Of a stretch of 64,000 bases of DNA, positions 63,938 through 64,000 are shown piece by piece. Source of the stretch: Hansschlegelia plantiphila. Its GTDB lineage: Bacteria; Pseudomonadota; Alphaproteobacteria; Rhizobiales; Methylopilaceae. The stretch covers positions 66,755 through 130,754 of the forward strand of contig NZ_BSFI01000007.1 of NCBI RefSeq assembly GCF_027922265.1. The letters run 5' to 3'. Below the pieces are notes generated by a model. That model was not told where the DNA came from, ran no database searches, and worked only from the letters and a program-made list of their open reading frames with translations. Each line of letters opens with the position of its first letter. Position 1 is the stretch's first letter. The position numbers were made by a program, and so were the translations under genes.

Positions 63938-64000
63938 ATGACCCCCCTGGCTCCCCCCGCCCGTCGCGCCTTCCTCGTCGCGCTGCTCGTCTTCGTCCTC
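63938..64000 (+). CDS. lspA: Signal peptidase II, 5' end only
   Basis: The first 21 codons run off the window edge: MTPLAPPARRAFLVALLVFV and one Leu. The Arg pair followed by a hydrophobic helix fits the N-terminus of LspA, which removes signal peptides from lipoproteins. The call rests on position directly behind ileS and this short start; the active-site aspartates lie beyond the window. Confidence 0.7.
   Translation, partial: MTPLAPPARRAFLVALLVFVL

Overview
The window is a continuous piece of a GC-rich (about 70% by eye) alphaproteobacterial chromosome. Gene content points to the Rhizobiales/Hyphomicrobiales: DUF1127, DUF2093, DUF4170, DUF6101, DUF937 and DUF2007 proteins, a TIGR01459-type HAD hydrolase, and the pairs glyQ-glyS, mutL-diguanylate cyclase and ileS-lspA. 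A formaldehyde-activating-enzyme (Fae) family protein and an amicyanin-type cupredoxin suggest a methylotroph, perhaps of the Methylopila/Hansschlegelia/Methylocystis neighbourhood. The taxon is inference; no rRNA, tRNA or CRISPR array was recognised.

Layout. 1-1.8 kb: a cluster of long imperfect palindromes (REP/BIME-like) surrounding a small GIY-YIG nuclease gene. 2.4-4.3 kb: an AT-richer two-gene island, a PIN-like protein and an AAA/ABC ATPase overlapping by ATGA, wedged between a membrane-protein gene and the ETF-ubiquinone oxidoreductase gene; this is the best candidate for an uncharacterised defence-like system. 4.3-24.8 kb: mostly core genes (ETF-QO, aquaporin, FKBP, CDF transporter, glycoside hydrolase, TPR/LysM lipoprotein-like protein, ispE, polyprenyl synthase, tRNA methyltransferase, S49 peptidase, glyQS). 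glyS carries two in-frame foreign-looking segments: 232 bp at about 35% GC, and a 144-bp palindromic repeat element translated as part of the protein. 24.8-34 kb: ABC exporter, FAD oxidoreductase, an orphan sigma-54 activator, a copper chaperone, a Fae paralogue, purD and amicyanin. 34-45 kb: xseA, a fluoroacetate-dehalogenase-like hydrolase, a patatin, DUF4112 and YqaE, tadA, rluB with a giant basic tail, rsmD, a diguanylate cyclase and mutL. 45-64 kb: a K+/H+ antiporter, a LysR/DUF1127 divergent pair, dmeF, cysQ, ubiA, rsmE, tandem L,D-transpeptidases, gshA, a MaoC hydratase, ribF, another diguanylate cyclase, ileS and the start of lspA.

How genes work together. Translation and RNA modification dominate (glyQS, ileS, tadA, rluB, rsmD, rsmE, TrmN6-like), with isoprenoid/quinone synthesis (ispE, polyprenyl diphosphate synthase, ubiA) feeding the quinone pool that ETF-QO reduces. 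Three GGDEF proteins, two with a recognisable I-site, indicate active c-di-GMP signalling. Several gene pairs use ATGA or GTGA stop-start overlaps (PIN/ATPase, DUF2007/methyltransferase, dehalogenase/patatin, YqaE/DUF4112, mutL/diguanylate cyclase, cysQ/DUF4170), implying translational coupling. Start codons were re-chosen by eye where a Shine-Dalgarno sequence or family alignment decided them; several genes appear to use GTG or TTG.
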